A stretch of DNA of 64,000 nucleotides from Citrobacter sp. RHB25-C09 (GTDB taxonomy: Bacteria; Pseudomonadota; Gammaproteobacteria; Enterobacterales; Enterobacteriaceae): positions 2,232,001 to 2,296,000 of the forward strand of contig NZ_CP057483.1 of assembly GCF_013836145.1 (NCBI RefSeq). Direction: 5' to 3'. Position 1 is the stretch's first letter. Each line of letters opens with the position of its first letter. The notes below the pieces were generated by a model, which saw only the letters and a program-made list of their open reading frames with translations, ran no database searches and had not been told where the DNA came from. Below are positions 61,796 to 64,000 of this stretch, piece by piece. The translations under genes were made by a program, and so were the position numbers.

Positions 61796-62602
61796 ATGGT
61801 TGAGACACTACTCGAAGTACGCAATCTGACGAAAACCTTCCGTTATCGTACCGGCTGGTTTCGTCGCCAGACCGTTGAGGCGGTTAAGCCCCTCAGTTTT
61901 ACCCTGCGTGAGCGCCAGACGCTGGCGATCATCGGCGAGAACGGTTCCGGGAAATCGACACTGGCTAAAATGCTGGTGGGAATGATCGAACCAACCAGCG
62001 GCGAGGTGTTGATTGACGATCACCCGTTAAAATTCGGTGATTACTCGTTTCGTAGTCAGCGTATTCGCATGATTTTCCAGGATCCGTCCACGTCGCTTAA
62101 CCCGCGTCAGCGTATTTCACAAATTCTGGACTTCCCGCTGCGACTAAATACCCAGCTTGAACCGGAACAGCGGCGTAAGCAGATTGTCGAAACCATGCGT
62201 ATGGTGGGGCTGCTCCCGGACCACGTCAGCTATTACCCGCATATGCTGGCACCGGGGCAAAAACAGCGTCTGGGTCTGGCTCGCGCCCTGATCTTACGCC
62301 CGAAAGTGATTATTGCCGATGAAGCGCTGGCGTCGCTGGATATGTCGATGCGTTCGCAGTTAATTAATCTGATGCTGGAATTACAGGAGAAACAGGGTAT
62401 TTCTTATATTTATGTGACCCAGCATCTTGGAATGATGAAACACATCAGCGATCAGGTGCTGGTAATGCACCAGGGCGAGGTTGTCGAACGCGGTAGCACC
62501 GCTGATGTACTGGCCTCGCCGCTGCACGAACTCACCCGCCGTTTGATTGCGGGACACTTTGGCGATGCGCTCACTGCCGATGCCTGGCGAAAAGATCGTT
62601 AA
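61796..62602 (+). CDS. sapF: SapF, ABC ATPase
   Basis: 268-residue ATPase of the DppF/OppF type. Walker A GENGSGKSTLAKML, Q-loop MIFQDPSTSLNPRQRI, signature LAPGQKQRLGLARAL (degenerate as in other SapF), Walker B VIIADEALASLD, switch His in YVTQHLGMMKH. It pairs with SapD. The start is one base after the sapD stop. K-12 has ycjD before fabI; none is seen here. Confidence 0.93.
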   Translation: MVETLLEVRNLTKTFRYRTGWFRRQTVEAVKPLSFTLRERQTLAIIGENGSGKSTLAKMLVGMIEPTSGEVLIDDHPLKFGDYSFRSQRIRMIFQDPSTSLNPRQRISQILDFPLRLNTQLEPEQRRKQIVETMRMVGLLPDHVSYYPHMLAPGQKQRLGLARALILRPKVIIADEALASLDMSMRSQLINLMLELQEKQGISYIYVTQHLGMMKHISDQVLVMHQGEVVERGSTADVLASPLHELTRRLIAGHFGDALTADAWRKDR

Positions 62603-62720
62603 CCAACCTCAGTGGTCGGATTAACTCTCCCGGCGTCTCGTGATAGAATCGCCGCGTTTTAACGACGGCTGGCTCTTATCGAAGGCCGGGCGCCACAACA
62701 ATAACATAAGGATTTAAGCT

Positions 62721-63509
62721 ATGGGTTTTCTTTCCGGTAAGCGTATTCTGATCACCGGTCTTGCCAGCAAACTGTCCATCGCCTACGGTATCGCTCAGGC
62801 GATGCACCGTGAAGGCGCTGAACTGGCATTCACCTATCAGAATGACAAACTGAAAGGCCGCGTGGAAGAATTTGCTGCTCAACTGGGTTCAAACATTGTC
62901 CTGCAGTGCGATGTGGCAGAAGACGCCAGCATCGACGCGATGTTTGCAGAACTGGGCAAAGCCTGGCCGAAATTTGACGGCTTCGTTCACTCCATCGGTT
63001 TCGCACCTGGCGATCAACTGGATGGTGACTACGTGAACGCTGTCACCCGCGAAGGCTTTAAAATCGCACACGACATTAGCTCCTACAGCTTTGTGGCAAT
63101 GGCGAAAGCATGTCGTTCCATGCTGAACCCGAATTCTGCTCTGCTGACGCTCTCCTATCTGGGCGCAGAGCGCGCTATCCCGAACTACAACGTTATGGGG
63201 CTGGCAAAAGCGTCTCTGGAAGCCAACGTTCGCTACATGGCGAACGCGATGGGTCCGGAAGGTGTGCGTGTTAACGCCATCTCTGCAGGTCCGATCCGTA
63301 CTCTGGCCGCTTCCGGTATTAAAGATTTCCGTAAAATGCTGGCGCATTGCGAAGCGGTTACGCCGATCCGTCGTACCGTTACCATTGAAGATGTGGGTAA
63401 CTCTGCGGCCTTCCTGTGTTCCGATCTGTCCGGCGGTATTTCCGGCGAAGTGGTACACGTGGACGGTGGCTTCAGCATCGCCGCAATGAACGAACTGGAA
63501 CTGAAATAA
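62721..63509 (+). CDS. fabI: Enoyl-[acyl-carrier-protein] reductase FabI
   Basis: 262-residue SDR-fold enzyme that performs the last reduction of each fatty-acid elongation cycle with NADH. Glycine motif in ITGLASKLSIAYG, catalytic Tyr156 and Lys163 in YNVMGLAKAS, with Tyr146 in LSYLGAERA. It is the target of triclosan and diazaborines; Gly93 lies in the expected region (HSIGFAPGDQLDG). AAGGATTTAAGCT precedes the ATG. Monocistronic. Hairpin after the stop. Confidence 0.97.
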   Translation: MGFLSGKRILITGLASKLSIAYGIAQAMHREGAELAFTYQNDKLKGRVEEFAAQLGSNIVLQCDVAEDASIDAMFAELGKAWPKFDGFVHSIGFAPGDQLDGDYVNAVTREGFKIAHDISSYSFVAMAKACRSMLNPNSALLTLSYLGAERAIPNYNVMGLAKASLEANVRYMANAMGPEGVRVNAISAGPIRTLAASGIKDFRKMLAHCEAVTPIRRTVTIEDVGNSAAFLCSDLSGGISGEVVHVDGGFSIAAMNELELK

Positions 63510-63527
63510 TTCTTCAGCGTTCCACGT

Positions 63528-63548
63528 TGGGCGGCGTTCTGCCGCCCA
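63528..63548 (+). terminator. Hairpin after fabI
   Basis: Stem TGGGCGGC / GCCGCCCA with a GTTCT loop. No U-run follows, so it may be a weak terminator or a 3' stabiliser. Confidence 0.55.
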
Positions 63549-63709
63549 GACTCCCCGCCTTTCTCCGTAATATATCTTTTCGATATTTATTATCACGTAA
63601 CAATCTTTCATCCCCTTCCACGCTTGCGCCAGGATAAAACAGCGAAAACGATCCGGCGTATTTTGCAGACGACGTGTCCGGGTCGCCACTTTCAGACCAA
63701 GGAACGCCC

Positions 63710-64000
63710 ATGGAACAACGCCGATATAGCGGCAAAAGCCACTGGTATCATGAAACTCAGTCCAGTACCTTGCCACAGGATGTGCTGCCGTTAGTCCCTG
63801 AAGCCGCCCACGTTAACGATCGCTTGCTGCTGGATTTAGCACTCTCTGAAGAAGATCTCCTGCCATACAAAAGCTGGCTACAGCCCGCTCGCCAACTTGC
63901 CGATGCCCTATTCCCGGCTCATGTTTCGCTGACGCGCCTGCATACCTTCAGCGCGTATGAGCGCATGAGCACAGCGCTTACGGTGGCACAAGTATCTGGC
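63710..64000 (+). CDS. yciW: YciW, peroxidase-like/carboxymuconolactone decarboxylase-type protein (N-terminal part)
   Basis: 97 codons open to the window edge from ATG 63710, with AAGGAAC ahead. The sequence starts MEQRRYSGKSHWYHETQSS and continues VLPLVPEAAHVNDRLLLDLA, matching the start of E. coli YciW, which follows fabI there too. In E. coli YciW belongs to the CysB regulon and takes part in cysteine/methionine handling; its reaction is not settled. The 3' part is outside the window. Confidence 0.85.
   Translation, partial: MEQRRYSGKSHWYHETQSSTLPQDVLPLVPEAAHVNDRLLLDLALSEEDLLPYKSWLQPARQLADALFPAHVSLTRLHTFSAYERMSTALTVAQVSG

Noticed and set aside
62889..63776. 295-codon ORF on the minus strand
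   Set aside because: Antisense to fabI; His/Arg-rich, no family resemblance.
1..64000. tRNA genes and CRISPR arrays
   Set aside because: No cloverleaf-type sequence and no regularly spaced direct repeats were seen on reading; REP units are the only dispersed repeats found.

Overview
The window is chromosomal DNA of an enterobacterium close to Escherichia, Salmonella and Citrobacter. Long stretches keep the gene content and order of the E. coli K-12 29-32 minute region (ldhA to fabI/yciW), in the opposite orientation to the K-12 numbering. The extra and missing genes fit a Citrobacter-like genome best, but the genus is an inference. No tRNA, rRNA, CRISPR array, integrase or replication origin was seen.

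Layout. 1-18.4 kb is mostly conserved backbone: ydbH (partial), ldhA, hslJ, ydbJ-like, an NlpC/P60 endopeptidase, nifJ, ompN, uspF, ttcA, dbpA with a proline-rich small ORF ahead of it, zntB, dgcM, smrA, ogt, fnr, uspE, ynaJ. Three Hfq-type small RNA genes can be recognised here: micC beside ompN, fnrS between dbpA and zntB (with an FNR box about 42 bp upstream), and mcaS between smrA and ogt. 18.4-21.2 kb is a small variable patch where K-12 has ynaI: a VOC-fold protein, a DeoR-type regulator and a divergent bdcR/bdcA pair. 21.2-29.6 kb is backbone again: mppA, mpaA, ycjG, tpx, tyrR, ycjF, ycjX.

29.7-40.4 kb is an accessory block between ycjX and ycjW. It holds a GNAT acetyltransferase, a yeeN copy, an alpha/beta hydrolase, a DUF1272 protein, an orphan PTS IIB, a DUF1294 membrane protein, an IS3-family element interrupted inside orfA by an IS110-family element, and a decayed type VI secretion Rhs effector gene with a shortened Eag-type chaperone gene. 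The same 14-bp palindrome, GTTGATAATCAACC, lies at both margins of the block (29675 and 40417).

40.5-54.3 kb is a complete glucoside-utilisation locus: the LacI-type regulator ycjW and, on the other strand, ycjMNOPQRSTUV-ompG. It encodes a substrate-binding protein, two permeases, an intact ATPase, two sugar phosphorylases, a beta-phosphoglucomutase, three enzymes that interconvert glucosides and gulosides, and the OmpG porin. An identical 15-mer with a LacI-type operator look occurs just upstream of ycjM and again just upstream of ycjU. 54.4-64 kb holds the phage-shock operon pspABCD with divergent pspF, a sigma-54 promoter and a UAS-like inverted repeat, then sapABCDF, fabI and the start of yciW.

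Themes. Anaerobic and redox physiology (ldhA, nifJ, fnr, fnrS), envelope maintenance and peptidoglycan recycling (NlpC/P60, mppA, mpaA, ycjG, psp, sap), and RNA control of porins and biofilm (micC, mcaS, dgcM, bdcA) dominate. The main leads are the proline-rich leader ORF before the GTG-started dbpA, the repeated palindromes at the accessory-block borders, the duplicated operator-like 15-mer in the ycj locus, and the IS110 element with a structured non-coding right end.
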